From: Theobroma cacao
Lineage: Eukaryota; Streptophyta; Magnoliopsida; Malvales; Malvaceae
Length of the DNA stretch: 64,000 bases
Assembly (NCBI RefSeq): GCF_000208745.1
Contig: NC_030850.1
Location: 3,768,671 to 3,832,670, forward strand
Direction of reading: 5' to 3'
Both the position numbers and the translations under genes were made by a program. The notes beneath the pieces are model-generated. The model was not told the DNA's origin. It was given only the letters and a program-made list of their open reading frames with translations, and searched no databases. Every line of letters starts with the position of its first letter. Within the stretch, counting starts at the first letter, position 1. Positions 26,501 to 41,222 of the stretch are shown here, in pieces.

Positions 26501-27569
26501 GAAATTTTAAAAAAATACTAATACTTTATGTATGTTTTAGGGTTAATTAGTTAATATATATAAATTAAGAAGATAGATATATAATGAACTTATTAATTTA
26601 ATATATTTACAATATATTAGTTTATTATATCTATGTATACAAATTAAAATGATAGCTATATTGGATTATAGATATAAACCTGCATTATTAAAAGAAAAAA
26701 ACTTATTTTATTAATATTAAATTACAAGTTATATTCTTTAACTGATATAACTTTATAAGTTAATATATATATGTATGTATATGAGATATTTAAATATCCT
26801 ACATAAATATATACATTATTCTTGTTATTAATATTTAAAACTCAATTTTCTATGCTTTCTTAATATTTAATATTGACCCAAAACATAAATTTTATTATTA
26901 TAATTAATATATTTTTACGTCATCATTTTAACCCTTGTTGACAAATATTTACTTTTTCTTTTATTTTATTATCATACTTTTATATATTTTTATTTTACTT
27001 GTTTATTTATTTTTAATTTTTATTAATCATTTACTTACTCCCATGTCCTTTTTCTTCTTTTCCTTTCTTTTTACTTTTATCCTTCTTTCTTTTTTTATTA
27101 TTTATTTCTCTAACTAAACTAAATACATTACTACAACTATACTTTATTTAGACATTTATTTATTTTGTTTTATATGTAAGTTTCATTTGCCAAGGTTTAT
27201 ATAGTTTTTATAAATATTGTCCTACATTCAAATCCTTTATATAAGTAAACATTTTTTTAAAAAAATATATTTTTACTTTATTATCTTTTTGCTATTATTA
27301 TTTACATACTTTTTTGTTTGCATTAATTTCCTAACTCTAAAAATATTATCTAGAGATTTTTTATAATATCATGCTAAAATAATTTGAACTCAATTCTACA
27401 CAATTACACAATAATTCTAAAAATAAACAAAATGGATCAACCCAAGCCACAACAGATCTATATAAAAAAAATAAAGCTTTTACTTGACTTGGGCTTAAAT
27501 ATTGACCCAAGAAAACCAATCCACACAGGAGCGACCCAGGCCTGTCTCTTCAATTTGGTGTACTTCACA

Positions 27570-28062
27570 CCAAATGCATCGTTTGGTGCTTATGCGGCAA
27601 TTTCTCTATCTCTCAAAACTATGCCGTTTAATAGCTACCAACCCTAGGTATAAAAACCCCTTTTTTTCTCCTCTCCCTTCATTTTCTTCTTTCCCTTTCT
27701 CTGTCTAGCCGCAGCCACCCTCTCACTTCTTTCTACACTTTTTAGTTACCTTTTTCTCCTTCTCTCTCACCTTCCCCCTCCACCGGTGGCTTGAAGCTCA
27801 GTCACCTAAAACCTTAAATATCGCTTCTCTTCGCCGACAATCCCTAGATCTGACAAAAAAAAAAAACTTGAATCTTTCTCTCCTCTTTGCTGGCCAGTTC
27901 TTGATCGATGCAAAGAGCTCCGATTTCTCCCTCATTTTCAGTGCCGATTATCCCACCTTCAAACCTTTCAAAAAAATCACAAATCTCCCTAACCCAAAAT
28001 CCTAGGCCATCGCCGTCTCTCTCATTTTCTTTTTCTTTTTGTATATTTTTTTGATATTTCAA
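27570..28062 (+). promoter_or_regulatory. Possible promoter and leader inside the CACTA
   Basis: ACCCTAGGTATAAAAACCCC gives a TATA box near 27649-27656. A long CT-rich stretch resembling a plant 5' leader follows. It lies about 1 kb upstream of the captured RPS9 exon in the same orientation. This could be captured host promoter sequence able to drive a chimeric transcript. No start codon or coding exon is identifiable in it. Confidence 0.35.
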
Positions 28063-28678
28063 ATATTATTAATCTAGTTATAAACCAGAGTATTGTGTTA
28101 TGTAACTAAATTGGAGATGGTAGCATTATGTGGTTGTTTACAAAGTTTATATTTGATCATTAGAAGCTGCCGTGATATTTTACTGCTTGATTTATATCTG
28201 TTAATTGTTATGTTTCATTCCATTATTGTTACTTTCTATATGTGTCAACTATCCCTTGAATGAATGTGCATAACTATTTATTTAAAAGTATGTTTGTCTG
28301 GCTTTTTCACGTACAAAGTCTTTCCCTCTGCTTCAACACTAATGTGATTTATGTGATTGACTTTTAGAGGTAGATTTGCAATAATTGTTGGTACATCAAA
28401 TCTCTAGACTAATTATTGATTGGTGTTTTTATGGTACTTGTTGATTTTTTTGTCCTTGCATCTTTGTCTTGGCAGAAGGCTGCCACTTTGGCTTCTTGCT
28501 GGCAAATTGTGAATTGTTGCCCTATGTTTTTGCATGTTCTTTAATGCATTGTTTTGTTTGAGCTGTTTCATATTTCTAGCCTAGTTGAATATATATGTAA
28601 ACATATTCTTTCATTGCCTGAAAGATGTTATAAATGCTGTTAAATGTTGTATCTTGATGTTTTTTGTTTCCTTGATAG

Positions 28679-28862
28679 GGTTGGGAGGCAAGTGGTCAAC
28701 ATCCCATCTTTTATGGTGAGGGCGGACTCTCAAAAGCATATTGACTTCTCTCTCACAAGTCCATTTGGAGGTGGTCGCCTTGGAAGAGTAAAGAGAAGGA
28801 ACCAGAAGGCAGCTGCCAAGAAGGTTGCTGGTGGAGATGGTGACGAAGAGGAAGACGAGTAA
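28679..28862 (+). pseudogene. RPS9: Captured last exon of 40S ribosomal protein S9
   Basis: After a splice-acceptor-like TTGATAG, an open stretch encodes [15 protein letters not shown], then [17 protein letters not shown], and ends in an acidic DGDEEEDE tail with TAA at 28860-28862. These are the C-terminal 61 residues of eukaryotic uS4 (RPS9), whose full length is about 197 aa. The normal Val-Asp is Ala-Asp here, and the usual GGGRPGR reads GGGRLGR. The N-terminal two thirds, with the S4 RNA-binding core, is absent from the window. Intron-like DNA precedes the exon and 3'-UTR-like DNA follows it, so it was copied from genomic DNA and not retroposed. It lies inside the CACTA element. Confidence 0.82.
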
Positions 28863-29191
28863 ACCTTAAGCCAATACCACCATTAGGAACCGTAAAAGGC
28901 CGTATGTTTGAAACTTGCCATCTTCATTGTTAGACATGTTTGATTTTTGTTTGTAGTTCTTTATTGCAGTGGATCTTGGTATATGTTTTGCATTTACTAT
29001 TATGTTTTTACCAGGTTTGAATCTAATTGAGTAATTGTGTTGTTTTAATATTAAAAGATTTTAATTTTGATCATATGTACTAGCTTAAACGGAATTCTGT
29101 TGGAAACTAGTTTCCAACGTAATTGTTTTCAACGAAATTTTTCGTCGGAACTTAATTTCCAACGGAATTGTCCATTGGAACTTAATTTTCA

Positions 29192-29714
29192 ACGGAAATC
29201 TAGTCGGGTACCCTACAGTCAGCTCATTTTTCCAACGAAATTTTCTGTTAAAAATTTTCAACGAATTTTTAACGGAAAGTATTACTGACGAGGCTTTTAC
29301 CGACGAAATTTTTAATGAAATTTTTCGTTGAAAATTGGAAATAAGCATTTTCAACGGAATTTAGCCTATTTTCAACGAAAATTTTTGTTGGAAAAGGCTT
29401 ATTTTTTTGTAGTGTTAGAAAAAGGGACTAAATTGAAGTAATTTCCAAAATTNACGGAAATCTAGTCGGGTACCCTACAGTCAGCTCATTTTTCCAACGA
29501 AATTTTCTGTTAAAAATTTTCAACGAATTTTTAACGGAAAGTATTACTGACGAGGCTTTTACCGACGAAATTTTTAATGAAATTTTTCGTTGAAAATTGG
29601 AAATAAGCATTTTCAACGGAATTTAGCCTATTTTCAACGAAAATTTTTGTTGGAAAAGGCTTATTTTTTTGTAGTGTTAGAAAAAGGGACTAAATTGAAG
29701 TAATTTTCAAAATC
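29192..29714. other. Assembly duplication around a single N
   Basis: The 261 bases 29192-29452 are repeated at 29454-29714 after one N at 29453. They are identical except for two bases at the very end. This looks like two overlapping contig ends joined without merging, not a biological tandem repeat. About 262 bp should be removed from coordinates downstream. Confidence 0.88.
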
Positions 29715-29850
29715 AAGAGATTAAATTGTTACGATTTGAGTAGAGAGACTAAATTGAACAAAATACCCTAGTATAGGGACTTTTCAGGTGTTTTGATCAA
29801 TTTAAATACCTTAATATAGGAACTTCCTAGGTATTTTGACAAATTTAAAC

Positions 29851-30640
29851 CCATTTGTTCCAATTCATTTGTTTGTACTCTGTACTACTAGCATTAATTA
29901 AGAATTCAATTCGACGATGAACTTTGACATTTTTCTTTTCACAGTGTAGAAGTTTTGGCTTTTTAAATTGTAAATATATAAAGAAAGAGTTATATGTAAA
30001 TATATAATTCAAACAAATAGATCAATCAAAATTTGTAACCAAATTTATTTCAAATTTTGTAATGCCAAATTGATTAATTTTGGAAGAAATGCATAGTCGC
30101 TTATATTTTTGTGAATCATAAGGTATGTGATTTTTTGTTAAAACATCTGAATTTTTATTTGGCCAAAAAAAAAATCTAAACTTATATGCCAAATGTTTCT
30201 AAACCTCGCCCCATCTGATGGTTTTGCATCAACTTCACTATTAATTTTTTAAGAAAGGTAGGTATGCATTATTATAAGAAATTATTATACAATTCACTTT
30301 TGACATATAGTTATAAAGTTCTAATAAATTATATACAATATTTTAATATTAAAAACTATCAGAGATTTATATTATTTGTAAATCTTTTAGAATTATGAAA
30401 AACTTTTGTATTGTTTATTGTTTATAATTATTAAAAACTCTTATATTAGTCTTTTAAGATTTTTATAATTTTCTTTTTTAATAGTGGGCACATGTTATGA
30501 TAATTATTTTTCTCATTTGATTATGTTAAAAAAAAACACAAGAACACAACTTTTTATGTAACACATGATTGCTAAACTATTGTAAAAGAATTTTCTTACC
30601 GAGAACAAATAAGTTGTTTAAATTAAAAATTATGAGTGTT
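29851..30640. other. AT-rich spacer, no gene seen
   Basis: AT-rich sequence between the foldback element and the LTR fragment. Nothing codes, and no clear repeat ends are visible. Confidence 0.5.
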
Positions 30641-30997
30641 TGAAAGTGTTACGATCCACACTAATCTCTGTAAGGTATTGTTTGCTTTGACTCGTAGGGT
30701 TTACGACTTTGTCTTATAAAAAGTGCGTCACAATTTAAAGTGGTGTGAACTATTATATGTCTAGTATCACTTTAGTACATAGCCGATGTGGGATTTATGG
30801 CTCCTTTTTAAGATAATGACATCCTCATTTACTCTTTGTTGAGAGTTTCTCTTTAATGTGAGACTTTGTGGCTTTATCCATTGGGTGCATTATTTCGACG
30901 ATGTGAGATTTATGTCCACACGAGGACCGTGACATTCTTTCTCATTTCAACAAGAGCCCACTGTCCTTAATGACACATCATTGGTGCTTAGAGACCA

Positions 30998-31585
30998 CTC
31001 TGATACCAACTGTCATAAATTATGCTTTTTTGCTTAAGTATGCGATAGTTTATACAACGCTTAAATGGACGTTTCCATACAAACCAACCAATAACTCGTG
31101 TATATTTGAACTAACATCAATAATAGCCACAAATTAGTTTAAGACAACGCTACATCGAAATTATAAGGTATAACGAATGTCATATATGCAACCACAGGAG
31201 CCACATAAAGAAAATATTTTATTAATATGAAGATAAGTACAAATGGTCCAAGACACGTCATCGTTGGGCCATAAGGGTAGTCTTGGATGGTTCATTACAG
31301 ACATGTCTTTACTAGTGAGGCAACCCAACAATCTGTTAACTGTTCACCTTCTATAAAAAGTTTATAACGTTTTACAAGTATTTCAACAAAAACAATTGTA
31401 ATGCGTGAGATGCAGATATCCCTTTCCTAAGGGGTCTTCTCCTGAAGACTTAAGAAACATTTCTAAAGATGTTATGGAGTGCTGTTACAACGTTTAAAAG
31501 GGACATCTCTATTGAGAGTACAAAAAACTTAATCTCGTAGACAATTTTATCCTATCATGACCCTATACAATATTAGCTCACGACA
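30998..31585 (-). mobile_element. LTR with adjacent primer-binding site (retroelement remnant)
   Basis: The candidate LTR at 31011-31585 has inverted ends TGTC...GACA. Two bases away on its left (minus-strand sense) lies TGGTATCAGAG (30998-31008), a primer-binding site complementary to initiator tRNA-Met, as in Copia and TRIM elements. Non-coding internal sequence with repeated GATGTGGGATTT/GATGTGAGATTT words continues to about 30640. No gag or pol frame and no second LTR are seen, so this is a truncated or TRIM-like copy. Confidence 0.5.
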
Positions 31586-31687
31586 CTGGGTTAATGCTAG
31601 ATTGTTTAGTTTTGGTAAGTAGTTTAGGACTCCTCAAATGAACTATTAATGTTAGAACCTAAAGGCTTCTACATTTTTATCCTAAAA

Positions 31688-33052
31688 GCATGTTTGGGCT
31701 TTTTTTTTTTAAGTTTAAAAGTTATTATAAAGTTCTTATAAAAAATAATAGCTTTTAAAATTAAGCTAAAGTTATTTAGTAAATTTACTTTTTATAAGCT
31801 TTTTTTTATAAATAAACTGTTTGGCAAAACAACTTATATAAATTTTAATTTTGATTAAAATTACTATAAAGGGTATTTAATAAATCAGGAAAAAAATTGA
31901 ATCAAATAAAAAAAGATAAATGTGAAAAAAATATAATTTTTCTTATAATATAATGAATTGCTGAAAGATAAAAGAGGAATTATGAAAAAATATTTGTTAT
32001 TATTTTTAAAGATTAGCTTGAAATTTATAACCTTTGGAGCTAAGCAAAATTGATGTTATATATAAGAAAGAGAACCCAAAGTGATATTAATAATGGATAC
32101 AACTGGGTTAGGAAGATCATGTTTAGCCAGTGATTTTGCAACCTATTTTCCTATTGAAATCATTAACGCTAATTCCGTACAAGTCTATCAAGATTTTGAT
32201 GTTTTCACTAACAAAGTTTCCTTCCATGAATAAAAAGGTTTTGGCTTTTATATTTTTTTCTCATTTTTTAATGGGCTAGTTATTTTGTCAATGAGTGCTA
32301 GATCATTTGTTGGGTACTGTTAGCTCAAATATGAAATTCATTGCTAAAAAGTTCAGAAATTCTGCAATTCTTGTTTGCAAAGGAATTAAAGTTTATTTTA
32401 ATTTTCTTGTAGTGCAGCCTATTGTTATACTTAAAAAGAAAAAATTCTTTAAAATTGAGTTACTACAAACGAATACAAATATTAATTTTTTAATTTTTAT
32501 TTAATTTATTTCAACAACCATTGACCTATTTGACTAATTATTTCAAGAATAATCAACAAATATAATATATACCAGAAAGAAGTTAAAGAACAAATAAACA
32601 TCATATAATTGTCATATCAAATAAGAAATTGAGAAATATTAAACAATAAAAAGAATTCTCAATACAAAAAAAAAAAGAACGATAGAAAATAAAATGAAAA
32701 ACGAAGCAAAAAGAAAAAGAAGAAATAATACTGAATGTAGTTTTGAATTTTGAGTTTTTTTTTTTAATTTTTATAAGAATAAAAAACCATAGAAGGATGA
32801 TTTGCAAAAAATGGGAGAGAAAAAGGTGATAGATTAAGAGGGGTATTTTTTAAAAGATGTCTTTTTGAAAAAAAAAAAATTCTTATAATAAATTGACATG
32901 TTTTTTTTTTTTAAAAAAAGCTATTATTTGGAGTTTTTTTTAAATTTTGTTTTTTTTTTAAATAATTTTTTTAAAATTTCTCATAAAATATTATTTAATG
33001 TAACTTTTATTTTAAAAAATAAATAAGTTAAAAATAAAATAGGCTAAACAGG
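31688..33052. mobile_element. AT-rich TIR element, copy B, enclosing an IPT fragment
   Basis: The left end GCATGTTTGGGCTT and the complement of the right end, CCTGTTTAGCCTA, open imperfect inverted arms. The arms share AATAATAGCTTTT (left near 31745, inverted on the right near 32915-32935). The left arm resembles copy A at 23136. The interior is AT-rich and includes a broken isopentenyltransferase fragment. Ends are approximate and no target duplication is clear. Confidence 0.42.
32093..32370 (+). pseudogene. IPT: Isopentenyltransferase (IPT) fragment, broken
   Basis: The first piece (32093-32233, 46 codons) matches the N-terminal nucleotide-binding part of plant adenylate or tRNA isopentenyltransferases, the cytokinin-biosynthesis enzymes. 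It shows a decayed P-loop (TTGLGRS where GATGTGKS is expected), then FPIEIINANSVQVYQ and TNKVSFHE. A TAA at 32231-32233 sits where Gln is expected. After about 58 extra bases and a frame change, 32301-32370 continues as HLLGTVSSNMKFIAKKFR, the next conserved block of the family. The catalytic remainder is missing. It cannot make an active enzyme. Confidence 0.78.
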
Positions 33053-33891
33053 TTCGGGTATATTTTTGATATTAATTGGATTCGAACCCAGGTAAGGAAA
33101 AAAAACAATCAAAATCTATACCATCTTGACCAATAGTTTTTTTTGTTCAATATTGACAAAAGTATTAAAAATATAGTTAGTTAAATTATTAATGTGATGA
33201 CATTAATTTATAAAAATAAAAAAATTATTAGATTAATCAGGAAGAAGATTTTAATAATTTTTTAATTTAATCAAATTTTTAAACGAATTAAGATAATTAT
33301 AAAACAGTAAAAATGTAATAAGATTAGGATTAAGATTAAGATAATAATTTTAAAATTTTCAAATAATTATAAATAAATAATTATTTTTTTATTTGAAAAA
33401 AAAATTTTAAATATCTTAAAATTATAAAATACCTTACCCGTCGACGTCCCTAATAAAAATCACTAGTAAAATCAATGGGAATTGCAGACAAATCACATGC
33501 GAGAAAATGAAATGAAACTTGGCCACACCCCTTTAAGGCCCTAACAGACAAAATCGTGGTCGTGATCATTCCCTTCAAGAAAAGGAAAACGTAATCTTAA
33601 TCTTATTTCCTATTTTAAGTAATTAGAAGACCTTAGATAGAAACTAGAACTTTCCTCCACCACCAAATAAACATGCCAGAGTCAGACCACCGTTTTTTCA
33701 TATCCTCCCAGCTTAGCTTTGCTCTTAACTTGTCGTTTCTTTTGTTTTCTCATTCATTTTGTGGAGTCTTTGACATCAAGACCACAAGTTTTGCCCTCAT
33801 GAAAAAACAAGAAAGTGGGAAACTGTAAATTTTAAGAATCAATTACAAATGAAACCTGTGCTTTAAAGGTTACTGTTTTCCATCTTCTTCA
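33053..33891. other. SQE 5' flank
   Basis: AT-rich spacer turning less AT-rich after 33430, which is probably the squalene epoxidase promoter and leader. No distinct TATA box stands out. Confidence 0.4.
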
Positions 33892-38151
<4,260 letters not shown>

Positions 38152-39005
38152 TATGCCCTATCATGGTAGCTTAAGCTCTGTAGCACCCTAGATTAAAAGG
38201 CTAGAACTGCCTTTGTCTTATTGCTTGGACAGACCAGTGCATGCTAAATGTATATCAAGACACCGTACAGCTGTGTTAGATTAGAGACGGCTAGGAACTA
38301 TTCTTTCATTATATGAACAAAAATTCTCCCAAACTGAAATACTTTAATTAAAAAATATTTATTATGTCTGTCGTATAACGTTCTGAAAAAAAAAAAAGAT
38401 TCAGCGTGAATTAACTGAATAGATTTCAACAATCAGAACATCAAAGGAAGAAATACTACTTCCTTGAACGGAACGCAAGGGATGCTGGAAGAAGGCCTGC
38501 ATCCATCAACCTGCATGGAATAACATGTTTGTGTAGATTATTTTCCAGAAAAACAGACAACTGAAAATTGACCTGTTTAGCAACTTTGGATTGAAATGAT
38601 GATGACTTACATGTTATTAACTGACTTTACTGGTGGGTATGATAGCCATGCGTTTGATTCTCCCCTTCAGTTGAAGGAAATCAACGAATCTAGTGAGTTT
38701 GCATTTTGCATGGCCAAGTCTTGTGGTTTTTGGGAACCTCCCAAATCCAATTGCAAATCGTAATTGTCCTTTATGGCCTTTCAATGATGGCGAGCAAACA
38801 ATTGTTCAGCATGGCATCTTCCAATCCTATGTCAACCTGAAAGATCTCCCAAGATTTTGGCTCTCAGATCCATTCATTATGCCCAGCTTGTCCAGAGCTA
38901 GTGCTATAGACTAATGAGATGTCCTTTTTCATCGTACGGTTCCTGAATCAACCGTACCCCTCTCTTTCACCCACTCTTATATTGTCATTCATACCCGGGA
39001 GGGCT
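38152..39005. other. Convergent SQE/PPR spacer
   Basis: 3' flanks of SQE (plus strand) and of the PPR gene (minus strand). The 73-codon frame at 38693 has no recognisable content. Confidence 0.5.
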
Positions 39006-41222
39006 CTATAAACTGATCCAACTTGAGCCAGGTTGCTTCATCACCCCAACATTTTTCATGGATTCCCTCACTCTAGCTGCTTCTTCCCATTGACCAGCAG
39101 CTGCATAAATGTTTGACAAAAGCACATAAACTGATGGATTATTTTGCTCTGTTTCAAGGAGAATCCCAGCAATAGTTCTTGCAAGCCTTAGATTAGTATG
39201 AGCTGCACAAGCACTGAACAAGGTCCACCAGATATTAGAATGAGCTTCAACATGCTGACTATCTATTACTCTTTCTGCTTCATCAAGATACCCTGCCCGA
39301 GCAAGAAGGTCAACCATGCAGGAAAGGTGATCTTCTCCAGGCACAAAGCCATAATCATTTACCATGGAATTGAATATCCAAGTTGCATCATCAACTAAAC
39401 CAGCATGACTGCAAGCAGAAAGAACAGAAGTAAATGTTGCCTGATCAGGTTTGGCCCTACCTGCATCTTTCATTGCCTTGAAACAATGGACAGCTTCTTT
39501 TCCTTCTCCATGCTGTGCAAAAGCAGAAATGAGGGAATTCCAAGAGATTGTGTCCTTTACAATCATCTCATTGAACACTCTCAAAGACCAATTTAAAGTG
39601 CCACATTTTGCATACATTGTGATTAATGCATTGCCTAAAGATGTTTCTAAAAAAAGATCATGCCTGAGGATGTAACCATGAAGTTGTTTCCCATGACTCA
39701 AGGATGAGATGTTGGCACAAATGCTTATAGCAATGCTAAGTGTGTATGCATTTGGTCTGAGGTTTAACATTAATAGCTGGGATAATTGCTCTAATCCCTG
39801 AGCTGGGGACCCATTGAGAAAGAATCCAGATATAATAGTATTCCAGGAGATCAAGTTCTTGGGAGACATTTGAAACAATTGATAGGCCTGATTCATCTTC
39901 CCATGCTTAGCGTATGAAGAAACCAATGCATTGGAAACCTGGATTCTGGAAATGAGTCCATTTTTAAACACAAGGGCATGAATCATCTCACCCATTTCTA
40001 TGAACTCTGAGCATGACAGTAAACTTCCAAAAGTGAACTCGTCTGGTTCAATCCCTGACCTCTGCATTTCCAAGTAGACCAAAAATGCTGATCTACCAGA
40101 GTTTCCTTGACCATAACTTGATACCATGGTATTCCATGACACAAGATCCTTCTCCTCCAATCTCTCAAAAACTATGTTAGCAGCATTTAGATCCCCACAG
40201 CTAGAATACATAGTTATCGCTGCATTGCTCACAGAGGTACACTGTTCAAACCCCATCATAACAGCTTGTGCATATACCTGATCCCCAACTCTTCTAGATG
40301 AACATGAACTCATTAGACTCACAAAAGTCAGTTCCGAGGGGCTCAAACAAGCCTCTAACATCTCCCTAAACATTATCGATGCATGTTCAACTCTTCCTAC
40401 ATTCATTAAACCATCAATCATCACATTAAAAGTAATCCGATCGCGCACAAAACTTTCTACTTCATCAAAAACCAGGCACGCATTGACAACATCTTCACAA
40501 TTAAAGTACATAGTAATTATTGCATTAACCACAGAAGCTCTAACTGAAAACCCAGTTTTAACCACCAAAGCCTGCACTTGCCTCCCAAAACCCAAGTTTT
40601 CACTAGAACACACACTCAACACGCTAGCAAAGCTGTAATAATCATGCTTAAAACCCAAAATATGCATTTCCTTAAACAAACCAAACCCAAAGTCTTCATA
40701 CCCATTGTCCACACACCCCGTAATCATTGCATTCCAAACCGCCACTTCTTTCATAGGCATCTTATCGAACACCTCGCAAGCATAGGGAATTTCCCCCAAC
40801 TTGGTACACGAAGACAACAACGTAGTCCAAGAATAAACATCTGGGTCTTTAATTTCACTAAAAACCCTTTTAACAGAACCTAAATCTTGGGTTCTCGAAT
40901 AGAGGAAAAGCAGCGTGTTAGAGACATGAGAGTAGGCTTCCAAGCCGGATTTGATAGCGTAGCAGTGGAGTTTAGTTCCAAATTTAACGTTGCGGAGATT
41001 GGCACAGGCTTTGAGAGTGGTGGAGAGAGTGTAGTGGTCGAGTTTAACGTTGTCGTGGAGATACTGAATTTCGTTGAATAGATTGAGGGCATCTTCGTAG
41101 TGAGTCGAGCGAGTGAGCTTTGCAAGGTGAGTGTTGAGGTTGATGAGCTGTTGTCGTTGGTTGAAAGTAGCATCAGTTATGGTAGTTAACCACTTCCTGG
41201 AAAAGCCGGGGACCTTTGTCAT
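39006..41222 (-). CDS. PLS-class pentatricopeptide repeat protein (E type)
   Basis: Organelle RNA-binding protein of the PLS subfamily, expected to take part in organellar RNA editing or processing. Single exon, 738 aa, ATG at 41220-41222, stop at 39006-39008. The N-terminal 30-40 residues are basic and hydroxylated, consistent with organelle targeting. Tandem PPR units of P, L and S type begin near residue 60, with repeated patterns such as WNAMITGC, WNTMVSSYGQG, WNTIISGFFLNG and WNSLISAFAQHG. The protein ends in an E-type extension (VYVLLSNIYAAAGQWEEAARVR...GSSWISL) without a DYW deaminase domain. It would need a partner deaminase if it is an editing factor. It resembles Arabidopsis At3g49740 by position and architecture. 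It is divergent from the next PPR gene with 320 bp between them. Confidence 0.93.
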   Translation of the reverse strand: MTKVPGFSRKWLTTITDATFNQRQQLINLNTHLAKLTRSTHYEDALNLFNEIQYLHDNVKLDHYTLSTTLKACANLRNVKFGTKLHCYAIKSGLEAYSHVSNTLLFLYSRTQDLGSVKRVFSEIKDPDVYSWTTLLSSCTKLGEIPYACEVFDKMPMKEVAVWNAMITGCVDNGYEDFGFGLFKEMHILGFKHDYYSFASVLSVCSSENLGFGRQVQALVVKTGFSVRASVVNAIITMYFNCEDVVNACLVFDEVESFVRDRITFNVMIDGLMNVGRVEHASIMFREMLEACLSPSELTFVSLMSSCSSRRVGDQVYAQAVMMGFEQCTSVSNAAITMYSSCGDLNAANIVFERLEEKDLVSWNTMVSSYGQGNSGRSAFLVYLEMQRSGIEPDEFTFGSLLSCSEFIEMGEMIHALVFKNGLISRIQVSNALVSSYAKHGKMNQAYQLFQMSPKNLISWNTIISGFFLNGSPAQGLEQLSQLLMLNLRPNAYTLSIAISICANISSLSHGKQLHGYILRHDLFLETSLGNALITMYAKCGTLNWSLRVFNEMIVKDTISWNSLISAFAQHGEGKEAVHCFKAMKDAGRAKPDQATFTSVLSACSHAGLVDDATWIFNSMVNDYGFVPGEDHLSCMVDLLARAGYLDEAERVIDSQHVEAHSNIWWTLFSACAAHTNLRLARTIAGILLETEQNNPSVYVLLSNIYAAAGQWEEAARVRESMKNVGVMKQPGSSWISL

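Larger units (their letters stand above)
25750..29414. mobile_element. Non-autonomous CACTA carrying host gene fragment
   Basis: The right end is ...TTTTTTTGTAGTG, i.e. an inverted CACTACAAAAAAA. The left end is the decayed CATTACAAAAAA. Both ends carry dense subterminal repeats built on CAACGAAATTTTTCGTTGGAAA-type words in both orientations (25750-26215 and 29080-29414), a hallmark of plant CACTA (En/Spm-like) transposons. The flanking 3-mers are CTA on the left and TTA on the right, so the expected 3-bp target duplication is at best decayed. No transposase frame lies between. The interior is AT-rich, then at 27400-28900 holds sequence of genic character including an RPS9 exon. An assembly duplication repeats the right end at 29454-29676. 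Confidence 0.75.
23994..29850. mobile_element. Foldback/long-TIR element, split by a CACTA
   Basis: The left arm (about 23994-24680) and the right arm (about 25090-25749, resuming after the CACTA at 29677-29850) are long imperfect inverted repeats. Shared words read in opposite orientation include TAAGCTAAATATTTAAGTGT, GAATAACTTGCATTA, AATATGTACATTAATTTATC, and a stretch of short direct words of the type GACATG/GTGGCA. The arms enclose about 400 bp of non-coding AT-rich DNA. With the CACTA and the assembly duplication removed the element is about 1.9 kb. There is no transposase. Long TIRs suggest a non-autonomous Mutator-like or foldback element; the outer ends are good to about 20-80 bp because the right end carries a partial tandem copy of its terminus. 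Confidence 0.72.

Noticed and set aside
25747..29417. Perfect 3-bp target duplication of the CACTA
   Set aside because: Left CTA and right TTA differ at one base, so an intact duplication cannot be claimed.
38693..38914. 73-codon frame between SQE and the PPR gene
   Set aside because: No motif or homology recognised, and it lies in the shared 3' flank of convergent genes.
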